From: Deltaproteobacteria bacterium
Lineage (GTDB): Bacteria > Bdellovibrionota_B > Oligoflexia > Oligoflexales > CAIYRB01
Assembly (NCBI GenBank): GCA_016874735.1
Contig: VGTI01000018.1
Span: 1-64,000, forward strand
Direction of reading: 5' to 3'
DNA length: 64,000 nt
Each line of letters begins with the position of its first letter. Position 1 is the first letter of the stretch. Shown here one piece after another: positions 12,001 to 27,000 of the stretch. Position numbers and translations under genes: made by a program. The notes under the pieces are model-generated. The model had not been told where the DNA came from, did not search any database, and was given only the letters and a program-made list of their open reading frames with translations.

Positions 12001-15000
12001 TCCACGGCTACTTTGGTGTAGGTACCACCACCAACTCCCGTAGCAGTTAGCGTTGGACCTGGGTAGTTGCCTGTGAGATCACCGCTGGCAGCGCCAGTGA
12101 GTTGCGACGGCATCCAAGCCAGCGAGCCGGACCCGTTGGTGGTCAGCACTTGGTTAGAGGTACCATCGTTGACAGGTAAGACATAGGTAACTGAGGTGCC
12201 AAGTAATGCCGGCGCCTTGAGCGACAGCGTATTGATGTTGCCGTCGGTTAAGGTGATTTTGCTGTTGTTGTTGACAACGATGTCGTTACCAGAATTGACG
12301 GTGCCAGTGGTCGTGATATTGCCGTTGGCATTGATGGATCCACTCGCGATGGTGCCCGTAGTTGCTACGATGGTGGACCCACCAATCGTGCCGGAGTTCA
12401 TGACACTGGCCGTGATCGTTTTGTTGCTGAGTGCCTCGGCAGCGTCGCGCGTGACTACTACCCCGCTGGTGGGGAACGTTGCAGTCGAATTGACACCAGT
12501 ACCACCAAAGGCCGTCGGTAGCTGACCAGTCACCGCACCACTGGTGCCTAGGCTTAGCGCGCTGAATACGGGTGCGCCACCACTCACTGTGAGTACTTGA
12601 CCATTGTTACCCGTAGCCGTGGTTACCGGGCCAGTGCCGCCACCGATGACAACGCCACCGGCAGCTAGGTTGCTGACACCTGTACCACCGACGCTGACGT
12701 CGAGAGCACCGCTGGTGATGGCCGATGCAGATAGAGGTGGGATATCGCCCGGTACCAGCGTGCTAGCCATGTAAACGCGGCCTTTAGTATCGACCGCTAC
12801 TTTGGTAAACGTTCCGTTGTTTACACCCGTAGTCGTGAGCGTGGGGTTAGGATAATTACCAGTGAGATCACCACCACCCGCAGCACCGGTTGGCGTCGCC
12901 CCAGTGACCCAGCTCAGGTTACCGACGCTATCCGTGGTCAGGAGCTGACCGTTGCCACCGTACATAGTCGGCAGGGTAAAGGTGATATCGGACGGTGATG
13001 TCAGACTCGGAGCACGCAGCGAGACCGATCCTGAGTTGGCGTCGGTGTTAAAGACTAATTTGTTGGCAGATACCCCAGAGCCACGGATGGTGACGTCACC
13101 GCCCGTGGTCACGGTAGATTGAGTGTTGATCGAGCCGGTGGTGTCGATGACCGAGTTACCGCCAATGAGTGAGGCACCGCTCACCGTACTGGCGGTGACA
13201 AGCACCTGAGACAGAGTTTTGTTCGTCAGTGTCGCCGTACCGGCTTCAGTCACGATGGTACCGGTGACCGGGTAGACAGCATTGGATGCTGTACCGGTAC
13301 CACCCAGGGATGACGGCAGGATACCAGTCACCGCACCGCTAGCACCGAGATTAAGAGCACTAAACGATGGAGTGCCGCCAGCCGCAGGTATCGTCAGCAC
13401 TTGGTTGGCAGATCCAACCGCAGTAGCTCTCAGACCACTCGCGCCAGAGCCGATGACGACACCGTCGTTAGTGAGGCTCGCAACACCCGTACCACCTTGA
13501 GCCACAGCCAAGGTTCCAGAGGTTACGATATCGGCTGAGATTTGCGGGATATCGGAGCCCACAAGTGTGGTGGCCGCAACGACACGTCCTTTGGTATCGA
13601 CCGTAACTTTGGTGAAGATACCGCCAGCGCCGAGGACCGTAGCCAGGCTTGGGTTAGGATAGTTGCCAGCAAGGTCGCCGCCAGCGACGCCGGTAGGTGT
13701 GATGCCGCTCGTCCAAGCCAGCGTGCCAGAACCATTAGTGATCAGGAACTGACCTGATGTGCCCACACTTGCAGGCAGCGTCAGCACCATCGATTGGCTC
13801 GGTGCATCGGGTGCCTTGATGCCCACATAGTTGAGGTTATCGGCACCTTTGAGGACTAACTTGTTGGTGCTGGCACCGTTGCCGTTGATGGTGACATCGC
13901 CCGTGGCCGTCATCGTGGAGGTAGTCGTGATCGAACCAGCGGTGCTGATGACGGTGCTGCCACCGATAAGTGAAGCGCCTTCCACCGTGCTGCCACTGAT
14001 CACCGAGGCGGTGATCGTTTTGGTGGTTAAAGTCTCCGCCGCCTCACGAGTCACCACCGTGCCAGTCGTTGGGAAGGTGGCCGTGCCACTCACTCCAGTA
14101 CCGCCACGTTGGGTTGCCAGAGTTCCTGTCACCGAAGCGCTCGCGCCGAGGTCAATTTGCCCAAATTCAGGACCGGAGCTTCCGACGCGCAGCACTTGGT
14201 TTAGCGTACCCGGTGCCGTCTGGGTGAGTGCAGCGCTGCCGCCACCACCGAGAATGACGGCACCTGCGCTAAAGCTAGAACCACCGGTACCACCGTTGGC
14301 GACACTGAGTTCGCCAGTGGTAATTTTGCTCGCAGGTAGCGCAGGCACATCAGCTACGACGAGCGAGGTCGCACTCGTGACACGACCTTTGATGTCGACA
14401 GTAACCTTGGTGTACTCGCCGAACGGGACACCCGACGGAGCTAGTTCGGGGTTTGGATAGCTACCTGCCAGATCGCCTCCGGCAGCACCGACTGGCATCG
14501 TACCCGCCGACCAGCCAAGGGAGCCTGCACCATTAACGGTGAGCACTTGACCACTGGCTCCGGCGTCAGCTGGCAGTACCAAGTCAAGCGAGCCTGCTAG
14601 CGTGTCCGGCGCGCGCAGCGCTACGTAGTTGGTCGCACCTTTGTCATTCAACATCAGTTTATTAGCAGCAGTGCCCGATCCTTCGACTATCAAGTTACCC
14701 TGAGCCGTCACGCTGGCGGAGCTGCGGATCGCGCCGGTAGTATTAATCACCGTCGAACCTGTGATGAGGGACGCACCTGATACCGTGCCAGAGCTCAAGA
14801 CAGAGGCCGTTAAAGTCTTGGTGTTTAGTGTCTCAGTCGCTTCCCGTGTGACCACGGTGCCGCTGGTTGGGTAGGTAGCGGTCGATGCCACACCCGTACC
14901 ACCTAGCGATGTCGGTAACGTTCCCGTCACAGCCGCAGCACTCGACAAATTGACAGCACCGAAGGTAGGCGACCCACCTAGCGTCGGGACGACGAGCACC

Positions 15001-18000
15001 TGGCCAGGGCTACCTGCAGCTGAGTTGATCGTACCGGCACCGTTGCCGATGAGCACTGCGTTACTAGGCACACTCGACACACCGAGCCCACCGTTGTCCA
15101 TACCAAAGACACCGGTGATCGACGTTGTCGGCAGAGTTGGGATGTCGCTCACCGCAAGCGAAGTCCCGAAGATGGCCCTACCCTTCTCGTCGACGGCGAG
15201 TTTGGTGTAGGTGCCAGCAACCACAGAGGTGGCCGCTAGGACTGGGTTTGGATAATTACCAGTGAGGTCACCACCAGCGGCACCGCCTGGCGTCGCACCC
15301 GATGTCCAGGTCAAAGTGCCAGTACCGTTGGTCGCTAGCACTTGACCAGCGCTACCGTAAGACCCGGGTAGCGTTAAAGTGATCGACTGTGTCGGGTTAT
15401 CGGCCGCACGGAGAGCTACAAAGTTATTGTTGTTGGCACTGTTCAGGACGAGGTTATTGCGCGCGCTACCTGTGCCGCGGATGGTGACGTCACCGGTGGT
15501 CGCCAGTGTCGCGGTCGTATCGATCGCACCCGAGGTTGCGATTACAGTAGGACCAGTGATCAAACTCGCACCGTCGATGGTACTGGCGTTGACCAGGGCG
15601 CCTTGTAATGTTTTGTTGTTTAGAGTCTCGGTGGCATCGAGAGTCACAATGGTACCGGACGCAGGATACACGGCTGACGACGAGATCCCGGTACCACCGT
15701 TGCTGCTCGCCAGGATGCCAGTGACCGCGCCGGCAGACCCGAGTTTTACTGCACCAAACACCGGTCCGGTTGGTCCTACGGTCAACAGCTGATCGACACT
15801 TCCGGCAGCCGTCGCCGTAACCGCACCTGTGCCTGCACCGATGAGCACGCCTTTGTCTGTGAAGGTGGTTGCACCCGTACCACCAACCGTGACGTCAACA
15901 ACACCTGATTGAATCACCGAGCCAGCAAGCGGTGGGATATCGCCAGCCGTGAGCGTCGTCCCGGCAGTGACGCGGCCTTTGGTGTCCACCGTCACTTTGG
16001 TAAAGGCACCGCCACTTGCCAGGATGTTGGCAAGTGTTGGGCTTGGATAGCTACCAGTGAGGTCACCACCTGCGCTGCCAGACGGAATACCACCTGCGAC
16101 CCAACTCAAATTGCCCGAGCCGTCGGTCTGCAGGAGTTGACCCGAGCTGCCACTCGAGGCTGGTAGTGTGAGGGTGTAGGAGGCGCCGAGCGTGTTCGGA
16201 GACTTCACGTTCACAGCGTTGGTGCTGCCACTGTCGTTAAGCACCAAGCTACGTGCCGCAGTGCCGTCACCGATGACGGTGAGGTTGCCACTGACGTACT
16301 GAGCACCAGAGCGCACCGTGCCAGTGGTGTCGATCGTCGTGGTGCCACCAATCACTGACGCGCCGTTGATGGTCGCAGTGGTGATCAGCGGTGAGGTCAG
16401 TTGTTTGTTGGTCAGGGTCGCTGCACCACTTTCAGTAACGATGGTGCCGGCCGTAGGATAAACAGCCGTTGAACTCGTGCCGGTACCACCCATGGTGCCA
16501 GGCAGGATGCCGACAACCGCCGCTGGGCTAGCCAAGTTGAGGGCGCCAAAGATTGGGGCGCTGCCGTCAGCAGGCACCGAGAGGACTTGGTAGGCTGTGC
16601 CGACTGCCGTCGTCTTGACCGTACCAGTGCCGTTACCGAGCATGACGCCATTAGTGGTGAGTGTAGTCACGCCTGTGCCACCAACACTGACGGGCAACGT
16701 GCCCGAAGTGATCACACTGGCAGCTAAGTTTGGAATATCAGCAGCCGTCAGGTTACTGCCTAAGGTGACGCGACCTTTAGCATCGACGCTCACTTTCGTG
16801 TACTCACCCACCAAGACGCCAGTGCCCACGAGTGTTGGGCTTGGGTAGTTGCCAGTAAGGTCGCCACTTGCCGCACCGGATGGAGGCACGGACGATGCCC
16901 AACCCAAAGATCCCGAGGCGTTTACGGTAAGGACTTGACCGGACGTCCCTGCGCTCGCTGGGAGTACCAGGTCGACATTGCTACCTAGGGTATCTGGAGC
17001 ACGGAGGCTGACGAAGTTGCTCGTGCCTTTATCGTTAAACTGAAGTTTGTTTGAAGCCACACCGCTACCTTGGATGACCATCGCGTTACTAGTCGTAATC
17101 GTAGAGGTCGTCTTGATCGAGCCCGAGATGTCGATGGTGCTGGCACCCATCAGGAGCGAGTTACCACCGATGGTGGCATCGTCTATCACTGGTGTATCGA
17201 GCGTCTTGCCGGCAAGTGTTTGCGGTGCATCTTCGGTCACAACCACACCGGTGGTCGGGAATGTTGCTACCGAGGCAACACCGATACCACCGCGCGAGGT
17301 CGGCAAGATGCCCGTTACTGCAGCTGCATTGGTTAGATTGACTGCACCAAAGGTGGGAGCACCACCACCATCCGGAACCACCAGGACTTGGTTGGAGCCA
17401 CCAGGTCCTGCCATGCCCAGCGTCCCGCCGCTTGTACCGACGACGACACTGTTGGCCGTGAACGACGTGAAGCCAGTACCGCCGCGCACGACGGGCAGCG
17501 TGCCGCTCGCGATTTTAGATGCATCAACTGGGGGGACATCAGCTTCGACCAGTGTTGTGGCCGCAGTGACCCGACCTTTAGCATCGACGGTAACTTTGCT
17601 GTAGCTACCGGGCGTAACACCAGTGGTTGTTAGTTGTGGGTTCGGGTATGTGCCGGTCAAATCACCGCTCGCATTACCCGCAGCCGCAGCTCCCGACACC
17701 CAAGCGAGATTGCCGGCGCCGTCGGTACCAAGGAGTTGACCTGAGGCGCCGCTGCCGCTTGGGAGCGTTAAAGTACCCGAGGCGTTAAGGGTGTCGGGGA
17801 CTTTCAAGGCGATGAAGTTACTGTTGGCTTTATCCTGGAGCACGATGCTGCGCGCATTGGTACCGTCACCGGTGACCGTCAGATTACCGTTGACTGTTTG
17901 TGCGCCCGAGGTCACAGATCCCGTCGTATTAATGACGGTCGATCCCGTGATGAGCGAGGCACCGCTGATCGTACCAGCGCTCAAGGTCGCAGTAGTTAAT

Positions 18001-21000
18001 GTTTTGTTTGCCAGTGTCTCGACTGCGTCGCGGGTCACTACCGTGCCAATCGTCGGGAACACGGCCGACGAGGCGACGCCGATACCACCGTTAGCCGTGG
18101 CGAGAACTCCGGAGACCGCACCGGCCGATCCGAGATTCACCTGGCCGAAGGTCGGACCACTCGCGCCGACCACCAGGACTTGGTCCTGAGCACCAGCTGC
18201 CGTAGCCGTCACCGCAGAGGTGCCACCACCGACCAGGACGCCGCCTGCAGTCAGGTTGGAAGCTCCGGTGCCGCCGTTGGTCACGCCGAGGGTGCCCGCT
18301 GTGATCATGGTGGTCGAAAGTGGCGGTAAATCGGCTTGTTCGAGGGTCGTCATGCCAATGACGCGACCTTTGGTATCGACCGCAACTTTAGCATAGGTGC
18401 CGGCAGCAATTCCGGTCGCTGCGAGTTCTGGATTTGGATAAATGCCCGTCAAATCGCCACCAGCTTGACCCGTAGGCGATGCGCCGCTGACCCAGCTCAA
18501 ATTACCGAGGCTATCCGTGCGCAGCAATTGACCGTTGGTGCCAAGTGCCGCCGGGAGTGTCAGGACCACGGAACCAGCAAGGCTATCTGGAGCCTTCAGG
18601 GCTACACTCTGGCTATTGTCAGCGCTATTAAGGACCACACGACTCGTTACGCCACCGGTGCCCTGCAGCGTCACGTTACCACCTGATGTGATGGAAGAAC
18701 TCGTGCTGATCGCACCAGTGGTCGCAATCGTCGTAGCACCACCGATTAGTGAATTGCCCTGGACCGTGCCACCGTTGAAGACGCCACCAGTGATCGTCTT
18801 ATTAGTGAGGTTGGCGACGCCCGCCTCAGTTACGACGACGCCCTCTGTTGGGAATGTTGCCGTCGAGACCACCCCGGTACCACCGTTACTCACGCCAAGG
18901 ACGCCGCTCACTGCCGCCGCGTTTGCCAGATTGACCGCACTAAACCGCGGCGTACCACCACCTGGAGGCACTACCAATACTTGGTTAGCTGTACCTGGGT
19001 TGGTCGCCATCAAGGCACCCGAACCGCTACCGAGCACCACACCATTGTTATTGAAGGTGCTAGCACCCGTACCACCGTTGGTGACACCTAACGTGCCCGA
19101 GTCGATTTTGCTGGCCGGAATGCCAGGAATATCAGCCGCTACCAAGGAGGTCCCTGCGGTGACGCGCCCTTTGGTATCGACCGTGACTTTGGCGTAATCA
19201 CCGGCACTGATGCCAGTAGGTGCAAGTACTGGATTTGGATAATTACCAGAGAGATCGCCGCCAGCTGCACCCATGGCGCTGGCGGGCGAGGTCCACGAGA
19301 GCGACCCTGTGCCGTTGGTTGTCAGTAGCTGTCCGTTACTGCCGTCACCGCCTGGGAGTGTGAACGTGACAGAACTCGCAACGGTGTCGGGCGCTTTGAA
19401 GCCAATGAAGTTGAGGCTGCCCTTGTCATTAAACATGATTCTGTTTGCAGCGCTGCCGCTCCCCCGGATACCAAGATCACCGACAACCGTCTGCGCACCT
19501 GAGCGGATCGTGCCCGTCGTATCGATCACGGTCGCCCCGGTGATGAGCGAGTTGCCGCTCACGGTACCAGAGGCCAATATGGTCGCATTGAGAGTCTTAT
19601 TACTGAGGGTCTCGGTCGCAGCTTGCGTGACGATCACGCCGGTGGTGGGGTAAACGGCATTGGAGCTAGTTCCCGTACCACCTAAGCTCGCAGGCAAGAT
19701 ACCGCTTACAGCTGAAGCATTAGAGAGATCGACGGCGCCAAAGGTCGGCATCGCACCGTCAGCCGTGACGCGCAGCACCTGGCCGTTGGTTCCGGGACCA
19801 GTCGATTGGAGAGCTGAGCTGCCGTTACCGACCAGGAGGCTATTGGGTGTAAACGTGGCGACACCGGTACCACCGTTGGCAACACCAAGCTCACCCGAGG
19901 TGATCTTACTTGCAGCGATATTGGGAATGTCCGCAGCGACGAGATTCGTCCCGTAAATGGCGCGGCCTTTGGCATCGACTACCAGTTTGGCGTAAGTGCC
20001 AGCGACGACCCCACTAGATGCGAGTGTTGGGCTAGGATAAACGCCATCGAGATCACCCGTTGCCGGTCCCGTCGGTGCTGCACCACTGACCCAGGTGAGT
20101 CCACCAGTACCGTTGGTCGAAAGGATCTGGCCGTTCGTTCCCGTGCCGCTTGGCAGTGTCAGAGTCATCGACGACGCCAAGCCATCGGGTACCTTGATCG
20201 ACACGGCGGCCGAGTTATCTTGATTATTGAGCACCAGTTTATTGGCAGCAGCGCCACTGCCGCGCACCGTCACATCACCATTCGCTGTCACGCTACCTAC
20301 TGTAGCCGCTCCAGACGTCGCGATTACCGTGGCGCCACCGATCAGCGACGCACCGACGATAGAGCCAGACGTTATCACCGGAGCCGATAGCGTTTTGTTA
20401 GTCAGATTGCTGACACCAGCCTCAGTAACGATCACACCGGAGGTCGGATACGTAGCCGTGGAGCTGGTGCCCGTACCACCTGCACTTGCGGGGAGGATAC
20501 CAGTGACAGCGTCAGCGTTGCTGATGTTGATAGCACCGAATGACGGCGTACCACCACCAGCCGGAACGCGTAACACTTGGTTAGAAGTACCTGCCGTCGT
20601 CGCACTGAGACTGCCGTAACCACCACCAATCACGACACCATTGTTCGTTAAGTTATTGACACCGGTACCACCACGGTCAACACCAAACACACCGCTGTTG
20701 ATCGATGTCGTCGTTAGGCTGGGGATATCGGCGGCATCTAGTGTCGTTGAAGCCGTAACGCGACCTTTGGCATCGACCACCACTTTAGCGTAGGTACCCG
20801 CATTGACACCGCTATTTTTCAGCACTGGATTTGGATAGTTGCCGGTGAGATCACCATCGGCAGGACCGATGGGCGCTGCACCGCTGGCCCAACCAAGAGA
20901 GCCTGCACCGTTGGTACTTAGGAGTTGTCCAGCCGTTCCGTCAGCCTCTGGCAGCGTGATGGTATAAGAGCTGCCGACGGTATCGGGAGCTTTTACTTTG

Positions 21001-24000
21001 ACAAAGTTGGTGGTGCCTTTGTCGTTGAAGGTCAGCGTATTAGCTGTGGTAGCGTTACCTTGAATGGTGACGCCACCAGCGATCGTGGCCGTGCCGATGC
21101 TGAGCGTGCCCGTGCTTGCAATCGTCGTATCGCCCGTGATGAGCGACGTGCCGTTGATGGTGCCCGAAGCGACGACGGTGCGACTCAGGGTCTTATTGCT
21201 GAGTGTTTCTGTGGCCGTTTGCGTCACGATCACGCCGCTCGCTGGGAACGTTGCCGTCGTCGTGATGCCAGTACCACCGTTAGACTTACCGAGTATGCCG
21301 GTGATGGCTTCGCTCTGCGCCAGATTGAGAGCGCCAAACACTGGGGCGCCACCACCACTCGGTACGGTCAACACTTGATAGGCACCACCGGCCGTAGTCA
21401 CTTGCAAGGTGCCGCTACCGTTACCAAGCATGACGCCGTTACTAGTAAAGGTCGATGCCCCCGTACCACCACGCGCCACTGCTAACGTACCCGAGTCGAT
21501 CATGGATGCTGGCAGTGACGGGATATCACTGACGCTCAAGGTCGTACCCATGGAGACTCGACCCTTGGCATCGACGCGCACCTTAGCGTAAGTGCCAGCG
21601 GTGACGCCCGTGGTCGTGAGGATTGGGTTTGGATAGTTGCCCGTTAGGTCGCCGCTGGCATTGCCGGTAGGCTCGATGCCAGATATCCAAGTGAGTGTGC
21701 CACCACCATTGGTGGTGAGGATTTGCCCCGCAGTGCCCGCAGCTGACGGCAGTGTGATCGTCATCGACGTGCCGAGGAGGTCTGGGGCCTTAAGCGTAAT
21801 CGCTTGAGTGTTACTGCGGTTATTAAACACTAAACTATTGGCATTGGTGCCATCACCGAGGATCGTCACAGCACCGTTGACGTTTGCGCCACCGGTCGTG
21901 ATGGTTTGGCTCGTTGCAAAGGTGACGTTACCGTCGATACGCACATCACTGAGCGTGCCACCGTTGATGGTTGGCGTCGTTAAGGTTTTGTTGGTCAAGG
22001 TCTCGCTCGCGTCACGCACGACGACCACGCCAGACGTTGGGAACGTAGCTGTCGAATCGATACCGGTACCGCCTTTAGCTTTAGGCAAGATATTCGTCAC
22101 AGCATTGGCTTGAGCGAGGTCGATCGCACCGAATCTAGGTGCCGTGCCGTCACTTGGCGCGATAAGGCTTTGGTAGGGAGCACCGGCAGCCGTGGTCATC
22201 AGGCTGCCCGCGCCGTTACCAACGACGACACCGTTAGCCGTAAAGCTAGTAACTCCCGTACCGCCGCGCGTGACGGGGAACGATCCCGTGTTGATTTTCG
22301 CTGCATCGAGATACGGGACGTCGGTTGGCACAAGTGTCGTCGCACCGTAAACGCGGCCTTTGACATCGACCATCACTTTAGCGTACGTGCCAACGGCGAC
22401 GCCCGTGGTGGTCAGAGTCGGGCTCGGGAACGTGCCTGCCAGATCGCCACTAGCAGGACCGGTTGCACCGCCACCAGTGACCCAGCTCAAAACTCCGTTA
22501 CCGTCAGTAGTGAGCAGTTGCCCGCTGGTTCCGGCTGAACCCGGAAGCGTAAAGAGCACTTGACCCGTGACGTCACTCGGAGCGGTAAGAGCAACAGAAT
22601 TTAAACTACCCCGATCGTTCAGGACGAGGCGACTCGGCACGGTACCATTGCCTTGGACAGTGACCGTGCCTTGCACCGTGGCGGCAGCGGCAGTGATCGC
22701 GCCGCCGGTTCTGATGTTGGACGCACCGACAATCTCAACGCCATTCAACGTACCGCCGTTGATGGCGGGCGTCGTCAGTGTTTTCCCCGTCAACGTCGCG
22801 ACACCCGCCTCGGTGACGATGACGCCAGAGCTTGGGAACTGCGCCGTCGAGCTTATACCCGTACCACCGGCAGTTTTTGGTAGGATGTTGGTGATTGCGG
22901 CCGCTTGCGATAGATCGATCGCACCAAAGCCTGGCTGACCACCACCGGCCGGAACGACCAAGCTCTGATACGAGGTACCAACTGCTGTGGTTGCCAGCCC
23001 GCTGCTACCGTTACCAATCACAACGCCGTTTACCGTAAACGTATCGGTGCCAGTACCACCGCGACTGACGCTCAGGGTGCCTGAAGTAAGGATCGCAGTT
23101 GATAACTCCGGAATGTCGGCGACAGCGAGTGACATGGCACCAGTGACGCGACCTTTGGTATCGACGCTCACTTTGACGTAAGTGCCGAGAGCGATTCCGG
23201 TCGTGGTGAGGGTTGGGCTTGGATAATTGCCTGTTAAGTCGCCGCCAGCAGCGCCGATAGGTGCAGCACCTGTCACCCAACTAAGCACGCCCGCGCCAGT
23301 GGTCGTCAGGAGCTGACCAGCGGTGCCAGAGGAATTAGGCAAGGTCAAATTCACCGACCCGGTTAGCGTATTTGGCGCCTTGAGCGTCACGGCGTAGGTC
23401 GAGCCCTTATCGTTAAGAACCAGGCGATTTGCCGTGCTCGTGTTACCGACGACTGTCAAATCACCATTGACAGTTGTCGTTGCCATCGATGCCGTGCCTT
23501 GTGTACTGATGACGGTCGATCCACCGATGACCGACGTGCCCTCAATCGTGCCGCTCGTGATGATCGGCGCCGTCAGCGTTTTGTTGGTTAAAGTTTGCGG
23601 ACCGACATCCGTCGTGATCACACCCGAAGTCGGGAAGATCGCCGCCGATGGCGTGCCCGTACCGCCGAGCGAGCGAGGCAAGAGTCCCGTCACTGCTGCG
23701 GCCTGCGATAAGTTAACCGCACCAAACGAGGGCAGGCCACCGCCGCTACCGACTACCAAGCTTTGGTAAGGCGCACCGGCTGCAGTCGAAAGTAAATTGC
23801 CCGCCCCGTTACCGAGGATGACACCGTTACTAGTAAAGTTGGTAGCGCCGGTACCACCATTTGTGATGCCGAAGACACCCGATCCGATGATCGACGCAGG
23901 CAGTGTCGGGATATCACCTGGTACCAGAGTGGTACCAAAGAAAGCGCGGCCCTTGTTATCAACGCGGATTTTCGTATAGGTGCCAGCAACGACCCCAGTC

Positions 24001-27000
24001 GTCGTCAGCGTCGGGTTTGGATAATTACCGGTGAGGTCACCACTGGCTGCACCGACTGGACTCGCACCAGTAACCCAGGTCAAAGCTCCTGATCCAGCGG
24101 CACTCAGTAGTTGGCCACTCGTGCCTGGACCGGTCGGTAGCGTGAACGTGTAAGATGTCGCAACCGTATCGGGAGCTTTGACGCCCACATAGTTTACGCT
24201 GCCCTTATCATTGAGCACGAGTTGATTAGCGTAAGTGCCGTCGCCTTGGACGGTGAGGTTACCAACGACGCGCGTCGCACCTGCTTGTATCGTCCCTGTC
24301 GTATTAATTGATGTACCGCCTTCGATCACTGAAGAGCCGGTAATCGTGCTTGCGGTCACCACGCCACCGCTGATGGTTTTGTTGGTCAGCGTCTCTGAAG
24401 CAGCTTCCGTTACGATCACACCGCTGGCAGGGAAGGTTGCCACGGAGACGATACCGGTACCACCGTTAGATTTAGGCAGGAGGTTCGTGACGGCAGCAGC
24501 TTGCGAGAGATCTATCGCACCAAATCCTGGTGTACCACCGTTGCTCGGCACGACGAGCGACTGATAAGCGCTACCAGCTCCGGTCGAGTAGAGATTACCA
24601 GTGGCATTGCCGATGATGACACCGTTCGATGTAAAGCTGCTAGCACCGGTACCACCAAACGGTACGCCGAACACGCCCGTCGTGATCGCAGCGGTGCTGA
24701 GTGGCGGGATATCACTGGCCACTAAAGTGCCACCGTTTAGGACGCGGCCTTTAGTATCGACTGTCACTTTTTGATAGGTTCCGGCAGCGACACCGGTGAC
24801 GCGTAGACTTGGATTAGGATAGAGACCATCAAGATCGCCACCAGCAGCTCCGGTTGGCGAGGCACCAGCCACCCATGATAGGACGCCGCTGCCGTCGGTG
24901 CTCAGTAGCTCGCCGGCGTTGCCATCGGTCGTCGGTAGTACTAAATCTACCGCACCAACAACCGTATTAGGCGCCCGCAACGACACGTAGTTAGTCGTGC
25001 CCTTGTCGTTCAATATGATTTTGTTTCCTGCACTTCCCGTCCCTTGGACTGTAATCGTACCCGCTACGGTAGTGGCGCCTGAACTGATCGTGCCCGTTGT
25101 ATTGATCACTGTGGATCCCACGATCAGCGATGCGCCATCAATCGTGGCGGCGCTGATGACAGGGCTAGTTAACGTCTTACCCGTCAGAGTTTCGACAGCC
25201 GCTCTGGTGACGATGACACCGTCACTCGGGAAGATCGCCGTGCTGGTAATACCGGTACCACCTTTGGTTTTCGGCAGAATATTCGTGACGGCAGCATCTT
25301 GCGCCAGGTCGACAGCGCCAAAGGCCGGTGCCCCGCCGTTACTCGGCACGACCAGAGTTTGGTAAGCTTGGCCAGGGGAGGTAGCCTGAAGACCACTTGC
25401 TGCGTTACCCAAGATGACGCCGTTGGTTGTAAAGGTTGATTGGCCCGTACCGCCGAATGGCACGCCGAAGACACCCGAAGTGATTTTGCTCGCTGTTAGA
25501 TTAGGAATATCAGCCGCCACCAAAGTGGTCCCATCTGTGACGCGGCCCTTGGTATCGACCATAACTTTTTGATACGTACCAGCGGCAACACCCGTAGTCG
25601 TCAGTGTTGGGTTTGGATACGTGCCAGTCAAATCGCCGCTAGCAGTGCCCGTTGGCGCTGCTCCGCTGACCCAGGTGAGAACTCCCGAGCCCGTCGTTGA
25701 CAGGAGCTGACCGGAACTACCCGCGACACCTGGCATTGTGATGGTTACCGGTGATGCGACGGAATCAGGAGCCTTAATGGCGACGTAGTTGGCAGATCCA
25801 CCGTCTGTCAGTACTAAACGGCGCGCCGCTGATCCTGTGCCGACGATAGTAACATCGCCGGCGAGCGTTGCCGCGCCGGCGGTCATGTTGCCGGTCGTGT
25901 TGATCGTCGTCGCGCCAGCGATGAGTGAGTTGCCACTCATCGTGCCGGAGGTGATGGCAGGTCCTTGGAGCGTCTTATTGCTGAGCGTTTGCGTGCCGAC
26001 GTCGGTGATCACCACACCGCTACTTGGGAACGTAGCGACCGACGAGATGCCGATACCACCGCGACTTGTAGGCAAGATGCCGGTCACAGCAGCGGTCTCA
26101 CCGAGGTTTAGTGCTCCAAATGTCGGCGAGCCACCATCGGACGGCACCACCAGTGTTTGGTACGCCGTGCCGGCCGCAGTGGCGTAAAGGCTATCCGCAT
26201 TGTTGCCCAAGATCACACCACGTGCCGTGAACGCCGTCGCCCCGGTACCACCGACACCGACGCCGACGGTACCGCTACCAATTTTGGATCCTGGTAACAC
26301 GGGAATGTCGGCAACGAGCAGCGTGGTACCCACTGTGATACGGCCTTTGAGATCGACACCTACTTTAGCGTAGGTACCGGCCGCTACACCGGTAGCTGTC
26401 AGTTCTGGTTGTGGATAGGATCCCGTCAAATCACCGCCGGCGGCACCAGTTGGCTCTGCACCGGAGACCCAAACCAGATTGCCGCCGCCGGTCGTTGCGA
26501 GAAGCTGACCGCTACCGCCGGTGCTTCCTGGCAGCGTCAAGGTCAGCGATCCACTCAGGGTGTTTGGTGCTTTGATGGCAACACTATTGGCGTTGCCACT
26601 GTCGTTCAGGACTAAACTACGGGCCACGCTACTATTGCCACGAATGGTGACATCACCGCTGATGGCCGTGGCACCGGCATTGATCGTGCCCGTTGTGTCG
26701 ATGACAGTTGCACCGCCAATCGTCGAGCTTCCGTTGATCAGTCCCGTCGTCAGCGTGGAGCCAGTCAGCGTTTTATTGGCAAGGGTTTCCGTAGCTTCAC
26801 GAGTAGCCACTGTACCAGTGGCAGGATAAACCGCTGACGAAGCAACGCCAGTGCCACCAAGACCGACGGGCAAGACGCCGGTCACTGCTGCGCCTTGCGA
26901 AAGGTTGATCGCACCAAAAGTCGGCGTACCGCCGCCGGCTGGAACCACCAAGGTCTGATATTCCGATCCCGCAGCCGTCGAGAGGAGGTTGCCACCAGCG

